Shown: positions 8,219 through 17,334 of the stretch, piece after piece
Position numbering within the stretch: position 1 is the first letter of the stretch
Layout: every line of letters starts with the position of its first letter
The notes under the pieces: model-generated
The model's database searches: none
What the model saw: only the letters and a program-made list of their open reading frames with translations
Told to the model about the DNA's origin: nothing
Position numbers and translations under genes: made by a program
Source of the DNA: an uncultured Paraprevotella sp.
Lineage (GTDB): Bacteria > Bacteroidota > Bacteroidia > Bacteroidales > Bacteroidaceae
DNA length: 35,078 nucleotides
Direction of reading: 5' to 3'
NCBI GenBank assembly: GCA_944319925.1
Contig: CALUFQ010000031.1
Location: 1-35,078 of the forward strand

Positions 8219-9670
8219 ATGGAGTTGAAAGAACTGCTGGAGGGTGTGCGCGCGGTGCGCATCGAAGGAGATACGGAACGGGACATTACGGGGGTGAACA
8301 TGGATTCGCGGCTCGTGAAGCCGGGCGACTTGTTCGTGGCCGTCAAAGGGACACAGGCCGACGGGCATGCCTATATCGGCAAGGCGGTGGCGCAAGGCGC
8401 GGCGGCCGTGGTGTGCGAGGCGTGGCCCGAGACGTTGGCTGAAGGCGTGACCTACGTGCAGGTGGCTGATTCCGAGAGCGCGGTAGGCCGGTTGGCTACT
8501 TTGTTTTATGGGGATCCGACCTCGAAGCTGGATTTGGTAGGCGTGACGGGTACGAATGGGAAAACCACCGTGGCGACTTTATTATATAAGATGTTCCGGA
8601 GTTTGGGTTACAAGTGCGGGCTTTGCTCCACAGTGTGCAATTACATCGACGACCGTCCCATTCCCACCGAACACACCACGCCAGACCCCGTCACGTTGAA
8701 CCGTCTGTTGGGGCAGATGGCGGATGAGGGTTGCAAATATGCCTTCATGGAAGTCAGCTCCCATGCCGTCGCGCAGCACCGTATCGCGGGACTGAAGTTC
8801 GCGGGCGGCATCTTCACCAACCTCACGCGCGACCATCTGGATTACCACAAGACTTTTGAGAATTACCGCGATGCGAAGAAAGCATTCTTCGACGGCTTGC
8901 CAAAGGGTGCTTTTGTCGTGACCAATGCGGATGACAAGAACGGGATGGTGATGGTGCAGAACACCAAAGCCGCCGTCAAGACCTATTCGTTGCGTGCCGC
9001 TGCCGATTTCAAGGCCAAAGTGTTGGAGGAGACGTTTGAAGGCATGTGCCTGGATATGGACGGGCGCGAGGTGAGCGTGTCCTTCATCGGGCGTTTCAAC
9101 GTGTCCAACCTGCTGGCCGTGTATGGCGCGGCCCGGTGCATGGGGCGGCAGCCCGAAGAAGTGCTGGTGGCCCTGAGTGCCTTGCATCCCGTGAACGGGC
9201 GTTTCGAGACCATCCGTTCCCGTGAGGGGGTGACGGCCATTATCGACTATGCCCACACGCCGGACGCGCTGGCCAACGTGCTTTCCACCATCAATGAAAT
9301 ACAGCAACAGCGCGGAAGCGTGATCACCGTGTGTGGCGCGGGCGGCAACCGTGACAAAGGCAAACGCCCGCTCATGGCGCAAGAGGCTGTGAAAGGCAGT
9401 GACAAAGTGGTCATCACGAGCGACAACCCGCGTTTTGAGGAGCCGCAGGCTATCATCGACGACATGTTGGCGGGGCTGGACCGGGAACAGATGCGCAAGG
9501 TGATTTCCCTTGCCGACCGCAGGGAAGCCATCCGCACCGCCTGTATGATGGCGCAGCCGGGCGATGTGGTGTTGGTGGCAGGAAAAGGACACGAGGACTA
9601 TCAGGAGGTGAAAGGCGTGAAGCATCATTTCGACGACCATGAGGTGGTCCGCGAGGCATTCGGCATTTAA
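8219..9670 (+). CDS. murE: UDP-MurNAc-tripeptide ligase, meso-DAP adding
   Basis: 483 residues. An ATP-dependent cytoplasmic ligase that adds the third residue to UDP-MurNAc-L-Ala-D-Glu. Three Mur ligase domains are present: an N-terminal UDP-binding part ([19 protein letters not shown]), the central ATPase with P-loop G111-TNGKTT, and the C-terminal domain with D402-NPR. DNPR is the meso-diaminopimelate recognition motif, in place of the motif of L-lysine enzymes, so the wall is DAP-type. The ATG at 8219 is chosen, with aaggaag upstream; an in-frame GTG at 8213 would add two residues. It lies 14 bp after the PBP and 12 bp before mraY. Confidence 0.96.
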   Translation: MELKELLEGVRAVRIEGDTERDITGVNMDSRLVKPGDLFVAVKGTQADGHAYIGKAVAQGAAAVVCEAWPETLAEGVTYVQVADSESAVGRLATLFYGDPTSKLDLVGVTGTNGKTTVATLLYKMFRSLGYKCGLCSTVCNYIDDRPIPTEHTTPDPVTLNRLLGQMADEGCKYAFMEVSSHAVAQHRIAGLKFAGGIFTNLTRDHLDYHKTFENYRDAKKAFFDGLPKGAFVVTNADDKNGMVMVQNTKAAVKTYSLRAAADFKAKVLEETFEGMCLDMDGREVSVSFIGRFNVSNLLAVYGAARCMGRQPEEVLVALSALHPVNGRFETIRSREGVTAIIDYAHTPDALANVLSTINEIQQQRGSVITVCGAGGNRDKGKRPLMAQEAVKGSDKVVITSDNPRFEEPQAIIDDMLAGLDREQMRKVISLADRREAIRTACMMAQPGDVVLVAGKGHEDYQEVKGVKHHFDDHEVVREAFGI

Positions 9671-9682
9671 AATCCTTGGGGC

Positions 9683-10948
9683 ATGTTGTATTATTTGTTT
9701 AGATTCTTAGGCGAATTCGGGATTCCCGGTTCCCACTTGTGGACTTATATTTCTTTCCGTGCGTTGTTGACGTTGATGCTGTCGTTGACGATTTCCGTAT
9801 GGTTCGGCCAGTATTTCATCCGTTGGATGAAACGCCACCACGTGAGCGAGGCGCAGCGTGACAAGTCCATCGACCCCTACGGCGTGGAAAAGAAAGGAGT
9901 GCCCACGATGGGAGGTGTCATCATCATCCTGGCCATCATTGTCCCCTGCCTGCTCCTTGGCCGCCTGCGCAACATCTACATGATTCTGATGCTCATCACC
10001 ACCGTGTGGCTGGGTGCGTTGGGTTTCGCGGACGATTACATCAAGATGAAGGTGAGCAAGGACGGCTTGCGCCCGATATACAAACTGGCCGGACAAACGT
10101 TGCTGGGGCTGTTTGTCGGGCTGACGTTGTGGCTCAGTCCCGACGCGGTCATCCGCGAGAATGTGACCACGAAACAGTTGGGAATGTCCGAGGTGGTGGT
10201 GCATAAGAGCGAAGCGGTGAAATCGACGAAAACCACGATTCCTTTTGTGAAAGACAACAACTTGGACTATGCCGAGCTGATGAGTTTCTGCGGAAAGTAC
10301 AAGACGGCTGCGGGGTGGTTCCTTTTCGTGGTGATGACGACACTGGTGGTCGTGGCCGTGTCCAACGGGTCGAACCTGAACGATGGCATGGACGGCATGA
10401 CGGCGGGCAACTCCGCCATCATCGGCGTGGCGTTGGGGGTGCTGGCCTACGTGTCAAGCCACATCGCCTTTGCCAGTTACCTGAACATCATGTATATTCC
10501 CGAGTCCGAGGAACTGGTGATTTTCATTTGCGCGTTTGTGGGCGCGCTGGTCGGTTTCCTGTGGTACAACGCCTATCCGGCGCAGATATTCATGGGCGAC
10601 ACCGGCAGTCTGTCCATCGGCGGCATCATCGCGGTGACGGCCATCATCATCCACAAGGAGTTGCTGATTCCTTTGATGTGTTTCGTGTTCCTCATGGAAA
10701 GCCTGAGTGTGATATTGCAGGTGAACTATGCCAAATGGGGCAACCGGAAGGGGCTGAAGTTGCGGGTGTTCAAACGAGCCCCCATCCATGATGCGTTCCG
10801 TGTGCGCCCCGGCCAGTTGGCCCCGGACGTGAAGGTGCTGTGCAAATGGCCGAAAGGATGTTGGCTGGAGTCGAAAATCACGGTGCGGTTTTGGATTATC
10901 ACGATTATCCTGGCCGCCATGACGATAATCACTTTAAAGATAAGATAG
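9683..10948 (+). CDS. mraY: Phospho-MurNAc-pentapeptide transferase
   Basis: 421-residue polytopic inner-membrane enzyme that transfers phospho-MurNAc-pentapeptide to undecaprenyl phosphate, giving lipid I. Catalytic signatures are intact: D117-D118 in DDYIKM, N233-D-G-M-D237 and MGDTGS (304-309), plus the HHVSEAQRDKSIDPYG loop near residue 50. It is about 60 residues longer than the E. coli enzyme. Much of the extra length is a loop near residues 160 to 208 (from TTKQLGM to LDYAEL), as in other Bacteroidota MraY. It sits between murE and murD, with murD starting 2 bp after the stop. Confidence 0.96.
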   Translation: MLYYLFRFLGEFGIPGSHLWTYISFRALLTLMLSLTISVWFGQYFIRWMKRHHVSEAQRDKSIDPYGVEKKGVPTMGGVIIILAIIVPCLLLGRLRNIYMILMLITTVWLGALGFADDYIKMKVSKDGLRPIYKLAGQTLLGLFVGLTLWLSPDAVIRENVTTKQLGMSEVVVHKSEAVKSTKTTIPFVKDNNLDYAELMSFCGKYKTAAGWFLFVVMTTLVVVAVSNGSNLNDGMDGMTAGNSAIIGVALGVLAYVSSHIAFASYLNIMYIPESEELVIFICAFVGALVGFLWYNAYPAQIFMGDTGSLSIGGIIAVTAIIIHKELLIPLMCFVFLMESLSVILQVNYAKWGNRKGLKLRVFKRAPIHDAFRVRPGQLAPDVKVLCKWPKGCWLESKITVRFWIITIILAAMTIITLKIR

Positions 10949-10950
10949 CC

Positions 10951-12288
10951 ATGATGAGGAAGAAAATGGTGGTGCTGGGAGCGGCGGAGAGCGGCGTGGG
11001 TGCCGCCGTGCTGGCCCTGAAGAAAGGTTTCGAGGTGTTTGTATCCGATGCCGGGAAAATCAAGCCCCGTTATGTGGAGATGCTCGACCGTTATGGCGTC
11101 GCCTGGGAAGATGGCGGGCATACGGAGGCAAAAGTGCTGGCCGCGGACGAGGTGGTGAAGAGTCCGGGCATTCCCGAAGACGCGCCGATGGTGGTGAAGG
11201 CCAGGGAAGCGGGCATCCCCATTATTTCGGAAATTGAATTTGCCGGACGTTACACCGATGCCAAAATGATTTGCATCACGGGGAGCAACGGAAAGACCAC
11301 GACGACTTCCCTGATATACCATATCCTGCGGAAGGCGGGCTACAACGTGGGGCTGGCCGGCAACATCGGGCAGAGCCTCGCCCTGCAGGTGGCCGAGAAG
11401 GATTACGACTGGTATGTCATCGAGCTGAGCAGCTTCCAGCTAGACAACATGTACAAGTTCCGCGCCCATATCGGCGTGTTGCTCAACATCACGCCCGACC
11501 ATCTGGACCGCTACGGTTTCTGCATGCAGAACTATGTGGATGCCAAGATGCGCATCCTGCAGAACCAGGACGCGGGAGACGCTTTCGTCTATTGGGCTGA
11601 CGACCCGGTCGTGGCGGGCGAATTGGGGAAATATGACATCCGTGCCCGCCGGTGTCCATTCTCCATCCTGCGCAAAGACGGCATGGCCGGTTATGTGGCC
11701 GGCGGGGAATATGTGTTGGACATGGACGGGACGTTCCGTATGCCCGAGGAGGCCTTGTCGCTTTCGGGCAAGCACAATCTGTATAATTCATTGGCGGCCG
11801 GCATCGCGGCCCGCCTGGCCGGTGTGTCCGACGAGGTCATCCGCGAAGGCTTGGGCGATTTCAAGGGAGTGGAGCACCGCTTGGAGAAAGTGGCCGACGT
11901 GCGTGGCGTGGCGTTCGTGAACGATTCCAAGGCCACCAACGTGGATGCTTGCTGGTATGCGTTGGACAGCATGAAGACTCCCGTCGTGCTGATACTCGGC
12001 GGGAAAGACAAAGGCAATGATTACGGGGCTATTGCCGACTTGGTGCGGCAGAAATGCGCGGGGCTGGTTTATCTCGGTGCCGACAACCGGAAACTGCACG
12101 ATTTCTTCGATGGTTTCGGTATTCCCGTGGCCGACACGCACAGCATGAAAGATTGCGTGGAAGCCTGTGTGCGGATGGCGCGTCCGGGCGACACGGTATT
12201 GTTAAGCCCGTGTTGTGCCAGTTTCGACCTTTTCAAGAACATGGAAGACCGCGGCGAACAGTTCAAGTCGCTCGTCCGGGCTTTATAA
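10951..12288 (+). CDS. murD: UDP-MurNAc-L-alanine:D-glutamate ligase
   Basis: 445 residues, cytoplasmic Mur ligase that adds D-glutamate to UDP-MurNAc-L-Ala with ATP. Seen: the N-terminal MVVLGAAESGVGAA uridine-binding start, K-S-P-G-I-P near residue 70, P-loop G111-SNGKTT, ELSSFQLDN, NITPDHLDRYG, the HRLEKV hinge and NDSKATN. A longer open frame begins at 10840 inside mraY, but the ATG at 10951 gives the normal N-terminus and clean 2-bp spacing to mraY. ftsW follows after 16 bp. Confidence 0.96.
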   Translation: MMRKKMVVLGAAESGVGAAVLALKKGFEVFVSDAGKIKPRYVEMLDRYGVAWEDGGHTEAKVLAADEVVKSPGIPEDAPMVVKAREAGIPIISEIEFAGRYTDAKMICITGSNGKTTTTSLIYHILRKAGYNVGLAGNIGQSLALQVAEKDYDWYVIELSSFQLDNMYKFRAHIGVLLNITPDHLDRYGFCMQNYVDAKMRILQNQDAGDAFVYWADDPVVAGELGKYDIRARRCPFSILRKDGMAGYVAGGEYVLDMDGTFRMPEEALSLSGKHNLYNSLAAGIAARLAGVSDEVIREGLGDFKGVEHRLEKVADVRGVAFVNDSKATNVDACWYALDSMKTPVVLILGGKDKGNDYGAIADLVRQKCAGLVYLGADNRKLHDFFDGFGIPVADTHSMKDCVEACVRMARPGDTVLLSPCCASFDLFKNMEDRGEQFKSLVRAL

Positions 12289-12304
12289 ATAACGTATATT
12301 CGGC

Positions 12305-13549
12305 ATGGTCACAGCAGCTAAGGTATTAAGGAAATGGAAACTCTTCGAGGGCGACAAGGTGGTGTGGATGATTCTGTTCTTCCTCGGCCTGATTTCCATC
12401 ATTGAGGTGTATAGTGCCTCCAGCAACATGAGTTACAAGACGGGATATTATTGGAAACCCATCTTGCAGCATGTCTCTTATTTTGTGATTGGCGTGATAG
12501 CCACGCTGCTGGTCCACAAGATACATTGCCGTTATTTTAAGCTCATCCCTTTGCTGGGGATTCCCCTCTCGGTGTTGTTCCTGGTCATCGCCATGTTCAC
12601 GGAAAAGGTGAACAACGCCAGCCGTTGGGTGGAAGTGGTCGGGGTGGGATTCCAGCCTTCCGAGCTTGCCAAGGGCGTGTTGGTGACGACAGTGGCCATG
12701 ATTTTGGCCAGCATGCGCGACGAGAACGGTGCCCAGCGTAGGGCTTTCAAGTGGATTATGGTCATGGCGGTGCTGATATGCGGGCTGATTGTCCCGGAAA
12801 ATTTCTCCACGGCGGCCATGACTTTCTTGGTCGTGCTGGTCATGATGTTCGTGGGAGGTGTGCCTTGGAAACAGCTGGGCACCTTGTTGGGCGGGTTGGC
12901 TGTGGCCGGAGCGGCATTATTCGTGTTCCTGTCCTATGCTCCTTCGTCCACGCTGGAGGCGGTCGGCGAGCTGCCTTTGCTGCACCGTGTGCCTACGTGG
13001 GCCGAGCGGGTGCGCGACCACGGCCCTGTGCCGGACGATCCGTCTGAGTATAACATTTCGGAGAATCCGCAGGTGACCCATGCCAAGATAGCCATAGCCA
13101 CTTGCAATGTGGTGGGGAGGGGCCCCGGAAATTCCGTGGAGCGCGACTTCCTTCCCCAGTCGTTTTCCGATTTCATCTATGCCATAGTGATTGAGGAGCT
13201 CGGGTTGGCCGGAGGGGCCTTCGTCATGTTCCTCTACATCGTGTTGCTGTTCCGTTCGGCGCGCATTGCCAGCCGGTGCGAGCGCGATTTCCCGGCTTTC
13301 CTGGTCATGGGGCTTTCGCTGATGCTGGTCACCCAGGCACTCATCAACATGGCCGTGGCCGTAGGGGTTTTCCCCGTGACGGGCCAGCCTTTGCCTTTGG
13401 TCAGCAAAGGAGGGACTTCGACGGTCATCAATTGTGTATATTTGGGAATAATTTTGAGCGTAAGCCGGTCGGCCAAGAAGAAAACGCAGACGGAGGAAGA
13501 CATGGTGGACGATGAGGCGGGGCTTCCCGGGCAGACCGGGAACGCTTGA
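12305..13549 (+). CDS. ftsW: SEDS glycosyltransferase FtsW
   Basis: 414 residues, polytopic membrane protein of the SEDS family with about ten membrane segments. It polymerises lipid II into glycan strands at the septum together with the division PBP. Family marks are IIEVYSASSN near the N-terminus, NNASRWVEVVGVGFQPSELAK, the long extracytoplasmic loop, DFIYAIVIEELGLAGG and GQPLPLVSKGGTS starting at residue 360. It carries a charged C-terminal cytoplasmic tail (KKKTQTEEDMVDDE). Last gene of the first dcw block; a gap of about 540 bp follows before murG. Confidence 0.95.
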   Translation: MVTAAKVLRKWKLFEGDKVVWMILFFLGLISIIEVYSASSNMSYKTGYYWKPILQHVSYFVIGVIATLLVHKIHCRYFKLIPLLGIPLSVLFLVIAMFTEKVNNASRWVEVVGVGFQPSELAKGVLVTTVAMILASMRDENGAQRRAFKWIMVMAVLICGLIVPENFSTAAMTFLVVLVMMFVGGVPWKQLGTLLGGLAVAGAALFVFLSYAPSSTLEAVGELPLLHRVPTWAERVRDHGPVPDDPSEYNISENPQVTHAKIAIATCNVVGRGPGNSVERDFLPQSFSDFIYAIVIEELGLAGGAFVMFLYIVLLFRSARIASRCERDFPAFLVMGLSLMLVTQALINMAVAVGVFPVTGQPLPLVSKGGTSTVINCVYLGIILSVSRSAKKKTQTEEDMVDDEAGLPGQTGNA

Positions 13550-14066
13550 GAGATGTTTTGTCCGGAAAAACGAGGAGCAGCGCGTCTTTTCCAGGCAACA
13601 GGGAAGGGTGGCTTGTCCGAATGTCATGTAATGCCTTTCCGGTGCTTCTTTTCTTTCCGGGGACGGGGCGGTTTCATGCGCTGCTGTCCGGTTGGAAAAT
13701 GTGAGGTGGCAAGATTTTACGGGGAATTTTTCCGCAAATCTTGTTGCGGGAGTGTCTTTGCTGTTTGTCGCGGAAAATTGTTTCTTTGAGTTAAAGATTC
13801 ATGTTTGCGGCTTTAAAGACACGTCTGCGGCAAAAGGCACGGGAATGATCAGGTGCAAGAAAGTTTTTGTACCGGGAACGGCATTTCCGCATCCCGGATA
13901 CCGGGCGGAGCAGGGGCGAATAAGGCAAGGCGGGATTTCCGGACGCGGATTTGCCTGTTGCCCTTTTGGCGGCTTCGCGTTGCGCCGGGTTACAGGATTG
14001 TAAGGTTTCTTTATCCCACTTAATAAAATAGAGGAAGAAAAAGTATCTAAATCCCGATTTTATTAC
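13550..14066. other. Non-coding gap between ftsW and murG
   Basis: About 520 bp without a believable gene inside an otherwise tightly packed cluster. Reading frames on both strands are short, and the text is rich in cgga and ccgg words. A minus-strand frame at 13791-14087 has no family resemblance and crosses the murG promoter and start. No strong rho-independent terminator is visible. The region ends in the -7 box of murG. Confidence 0.65.
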
Positions 14067-14074
14067 TATTTTTG
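14067..14074 (+). promoter_or_regulatory. -7 box (TATTTTTG) for murG
   Basis: TATTTTTG matches TAnnTTTG 18 nt upstream of the murG ATG. It suggests that murG to ftsZ can be transcribed separately from the rsmH-ftsW block. A -33 TTG is not found at 19 nt spacing. The box ends at 14074, so it excludes the in-frame start at 14072. Confidence 0.5.
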
Positions 14075-14092
14075 CTGATAAAATCAAGCCTC

Positions 14093-15220
14093 ATGAAAGA
14101 AAAGCTAAGGATTATCGTGAGCGGGGGAGGCACGGGCGGACATATTTTTCCGGCTGTGTCTATTGCGAATGCCATCAAAAAGAGGCATCCGGATGCCGAC
14201 ATCTTGTTTGTCGGCGCGGAAGGGCGGATGGAGATGAAGCGGGTGCCGGCTGCGGGTTATCCCATCAAAGGCTTGCCTATCTGCGGGTTCGACCGGAAGC
14301 ATTTGCTGAAAAATGTGGGTGTGCTTTTCAAAATTTGGAAAAGCCGGCGCATGGCGCGGAACATAATCCGTGATTTCAAACCGATGGCCGTGGTCGGCGT
14401 GGGCGGATACGCCAGCGGGCCGACTTTGAACGTGGCACAGGCTGAAGGCATTCCCACGCTGATTCAGGAACAAAACTCGTATGCGGGTGTGACCAACAAG
14501 CTGTTGGCCAAAGGGGCCGACCGAATTTGTGTGGCATACGACGGCATGGAGCGTTTTTTCCCGAAAGAAAAAATCCTGTTGACAGGGAATCCCGTGCGCC
14601 AAGGATTGTTGCAACATGCGGAAAACCGTGATGAGGCTTTGGCCGCTTTCGGCTTGCAACCGGGACGGAAAACCGTGTTGCTCATCGGTGGAAGCCTCGG
14701 GGCGCGGACCCTGAACGAAAGCATGCTGGAGAACTTGAAAACCATCGCGTCATCCGGAGTGCAGTTCATTTGGCAGACGGGCGGATATTACTATGCGGGT
14801 ATCCGGGAGACGCTGAAACTGGAAGGCCAACCGGCAAACCTTTTCGTGACGGACTTCATCGCGAAGATGGAAGAGGCTTACGCGGCAGCCGACCTTGTCA
14901 TCTCGCGGGCGGGTGCCAGCAGCATCTCGGAACTTTGCCTGTTGGGCAAGCCTGCGGTCTTGGTGCCTTCGCCTAATGTGGCGGAAGACCACCAGACGAA
15001 AAACGCCTTGGCGTTGGTGGAAAAAGATGCCGCGCTCTACGTGAAAGACGCGGAGGCCGTGGAAAAGCTGATTCCGTTGGCCTTGCAGGCCGTGGAGGAC
15101 GAAAACCGGTTGGCCGCGTTGTCGCAGAACATCCGGAAGCTGGCCTTTGCGGACGCTGCCGACCGCATTGCGGAGGAAGTCTGCCGTTTGGCAGGAACTT
15201 ATAGGGAAAGGAAAAAGTAA
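14093..15220 (+). CDS. murG: Lipid II synthase MurG
   Basis: 375 residues, GT28 glycosyltransferase at the inner face of the cytoplasmic membrane. It moves GlcNAc from UDP-GlcNAc to lipid I. Seen: the first glycine-rich loop G11-GGTGGH, the second GVGGYASGP, QEQNSYAGVTNKLLA, LLIGGSLGARTLN, and the C-terminal UDP-GlcNAc site SRAGASSISELCLLGKPAVLVPSP. The start at 14093 is preferred to 14072 because the earlier codon overlaps the -7 box. murC follows 2 bp after the stop. Confidence 0.96.
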   Translation: MKEKLRIIVSGGGTGGHIFPAVSIANAIKKRHPDADILFVGAEGRMEMKRVPAAGYPIKGLPICGFDRKHLLKNVGVLFKIWKSRRMARNIIRDFKPMAVVGVGGYASGPTLNVAQAEGIPTLIQEQNSYAGVTNKLLAKGADRICVAYDGMERFFPKEKILLTGNPVRQGLLQHAENRDEALAAFGLQPGRKTVLLIGGSLGARTLNESMLENLKTIASSGVQFIWQTGGYYYAGIRETLKLEGQPANLFVTDFIAKMEEAYAAADLVISRAGASSISELCLLGKPAVLVPSPNVAEDHQTKNALALVEKDAALYVKDAEAVEKLIPLALQAVEDENRLAALSQNIRKLAFADAADRIAEEVCRLAGTYRERKK

Positions 15221-15222
15221 AA

Positions 15223-16599
15223 ATGGAAATCCAAGATATTAAATCCGTGTATTTCGTCGGGATAGGGGGTATCGGCATGAGCGCGATTGCCCGTTATTTC
15301 CTGCAGAAAGGCGCGTTTGTGGCCGGTTACGACCGGAGTGCCTCGGAATTAACGCGCCATTTGGAGGCCGAGGGAGCACACATCCATTACGAGGAGTCGG
15401 TGGAGGCGATTCCCGAAGTCTGCAAGGACAAGAGGTGTTGTCTGGTGGTCTATACGCCCGCCATTCCGGCGGAGCACAAAGAATTGATGTTCTTTAAGGC
15501 AAACGGCTTCGAACTGGAAAAGCGGGCGCAGGTGTTGGGCACCTTGACGCGGGCGCACAAAGGGCTTTGCGTGGCGGGCACCCACGGGAAGACGACAACT
15601 TCCACGATGGCGGCGCATCTCCTGCACCAAAGCCACGTGGACTGCAACGCTTTCTTGGGCGGGATTTCCAAAAATTACGGGACAAATTACATCCTTTCTC
15701 CTGCGAGCGACTATGTGGTCATCGAAGCCGACGAGTTCGACCGCTCTTTCCATTGGTTGACCCCTTATGCCTCGGTCATCACAGCCACCGACCCCGACCA
15801 TTTGGACGTTTACGGGTCGAAAGCCGCTTACTTGGAAAGCTTCAGAAAATATTCGTCCCTGATTCGTCCGGGCGGTTGCCTGGTGTTGCACGAAGGGTTG
15901 GAAATGCAGCCCGACGTACAGGAAGGTGTGACGGTTTACCGTTATAGCCGCGACAACGGCGATTTTCATGCGGAACATGTCCGCATCGGCGACGGGGAAA
16001 TCAGTTTCGACTTTGTGTCGCCGCTTGGGGATATTCCGGGCATCCAGCTTGGTGTGCCGGTAAGCGTGAACATCGAAAACGGCATCGCGGCCATGGCCTT
16101 GGCGCAAATCGCGGGCGCGACGGCCGAAGAGATACGGCGCGGGATGGTGTCGTTCCGGGGAGTGGACCGGCGTTTCGATTTCCAGTTGAAGAGCCAGAAG
16201 GCCGTGTTCCTCACAGATTATGCCCATCATCCGGCGGAGATACGCCAAAGTATCCTGTCGGTGCGCGAACTGTATCGCGGCAAACGCATCATGGCCATCT
16301 TCCAGCCCCACCTTTATACCCGCACGAGAGATTTCTACAAGGAGTTTGCCGAAAGCCTGTCGCTGGCGGACGAGGTGGTGCTGACGGATATTTATCCTGC
16401 GCGGGAAGCTCCCATTCCGGGCGTGACGAGCCGCCTGATATACGACCATCTTGCTCCCTCGGTGGAGAAAGTGTTGTGCCGGAAGGACGATGTGCCCGAG
16501 ACGGTGCGTCGTTCGCAAGCGGATGTGTTTATCCTGTTGGGGGCGGGGGATATTGACGCATACGCTCCTCGAATCACGGAAATACTGAAGAACAGATGA
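15223..16599 (+). CDS. murC: UDP-MurNAc:L-alanine ligase
   Basis: 458 residues, the first Mur ligase, which joins L-alanine to UDP-MurNAc with ATP. Seen: VYFVGIGGIGMSAIARY at the N-terminus, YTPAIPAEH, P-loop G119-THGKTT, EADEFDRSF, ATDPDHLDVYG, RRFDFQ, TDYAHHPAEI and QPHLYTRTRDF. It runs 2 bp behind murG, and its TGA overlaps the ftsQ ATG by 4 bp (ATGA), which indicates translational coupling with the divisome genes. Confidence 0.96.
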   Translation: MEIQDIKSVYFVGIGGIGMSAIARYFLQKGAFVAGYDRSASELTRHLEAEGAHIHYEESVEAIPEVCKDKRCCLVVYTPAIPAEHKELMFFKANGFELEKRAQVLGTLTRAHKGLCVAGTHGKTTTSTMAAHLLHQSHVDCNAFLGGISKNYGTNYILSPASDYVVIEADEFDRSFHWLTPYASVITATDPDHLDVYGSKAAYLESFRKYSSLIRPGGCLVLHEGLEMQPDVQEGVTVYRYSRDNGDFHAEHVRIGDGEISFDFVSPLGDIPGIQLGVPVSVNIENGIAAMALAQIAGATAEEIRRGMVSFRGVDRRFDFQLKSQKAVFLTDYAHHPAEIRQSILSVRELYRGKRIMAIFQPHLYTRTRDFYKEFAESLSLADEVVLTDIYPAREAPIPGVTSRLIYDHLAPSVEKVLCRKDDVPETVRRSQADVFILLGAGDIDAYAPRITEILKNR

Positions 16600-17333
16600 T
16601 AAAGAAATTAGGTGTCATATTGTTGCTGCTTTGCCTGGGATGCTATTTCGTGGCGGCCGTCACGGTGCTGAACCCCTCGAAGGACGAGGAGATGTGCTGC
16701 GGTGTGGAGGTCGTGGTGGAAGACAGCCTGCAGACGGGGTTTATCCGTTCCGACGAAGTCATCCAGCTGCTGAAAAGCAAGAAATGCGACCCTACAGGGT
16801 GCAGGATGGGCAGCGTGAGCCTGGCGCGGATTGAAAATGTGTTGCGCAAGAATCCGTTTATCGCTGAGGCGACGGCTTATAAGACACCGGGCGGCAAAGT
16901 GTGTGTGCACATCAGCCAGCGCCTGCCCGTGTTGCATGTCATGGCTTCGGACGGAAGCGATTACTACATAGACCGTTCGGGCAAACAGATGCCCAAGTCT
17001 TCATATTATGCCGACTTGGTGGTGGCCACGGGCGCCATCACGCCACAATATGCCCGCAAGAACCTGTTGAGGCTGGGACGGTGCATCCAAGACAATCCTT
17101 TTTGGAGCCATCAGATACAGCAAATCCACGTGACCGAAGACGGCAAGGTGGAACTGGTGCCACGGGTGGGCGAACACATCATCCTGTTGGGCGCGCCCAC
17201 GAATGTGGAAGACAAACTTGACCGGATGAAGCTGTTTTACACCGAAGGGCTGAACAAGGTGGGTTGGAACAAATACTCCACGATATGCCTGGAGTATGAC
17301 AATCAAATTATTTGCAAGAAAAACAAGAAATGA
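16596..17333 (+). CDS. ftsQ: Cell division protein FtsQ
   Basis: 245 residues. A short cytoplasmic N-terminus and one membrane segment (LGVILLLLCLGCYFVAAVTVL, about residues 5 to 25) precede a POTRA-like periplasmic domain (DSLQTGFIRSDEVIQLLK to TPGGKVCVHISQRLPVLHV), then the beta-domain that contacts FtsB and FtsL. FtsQ recruits later divisome proteins. The sequence is divergent, as usual in this phylum, so the call rests on topology and position between murC and ftsA. The ftsA start lies 1 bp after its stop. Confidence 0.9.
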   Translation: MIKKLGVILLLLCLGCYFVAAVTVLNPSKDEEMCCGVEVVVEDSLQTGFIRSDEVIQLLKSKKCDPTGCRMGSVSLARIENVLRKNPFIAEATAYKTPGGKVCVHISQRLPVLHVMASDGSDYYIDRSGKQMPKSSYYADLVVATGAITPQYARKNLLRLGRCIQDNPFWSHQIQQIHVTEDGKVELVPRVGEHIILLGAPTNVEDKLDRMKLFYTEGLNKVGWNKYSTICLEYDNQIICKKNKK

Positions 17334-17334
17334 T

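Noticed and set aside
13791-14087. 98-codon minus-strand frame in the ftsW-murG gap
   Set aside because: Covers the murG promoter and has no recognised domain; it could be a decayed fragment but this cannot be shown.
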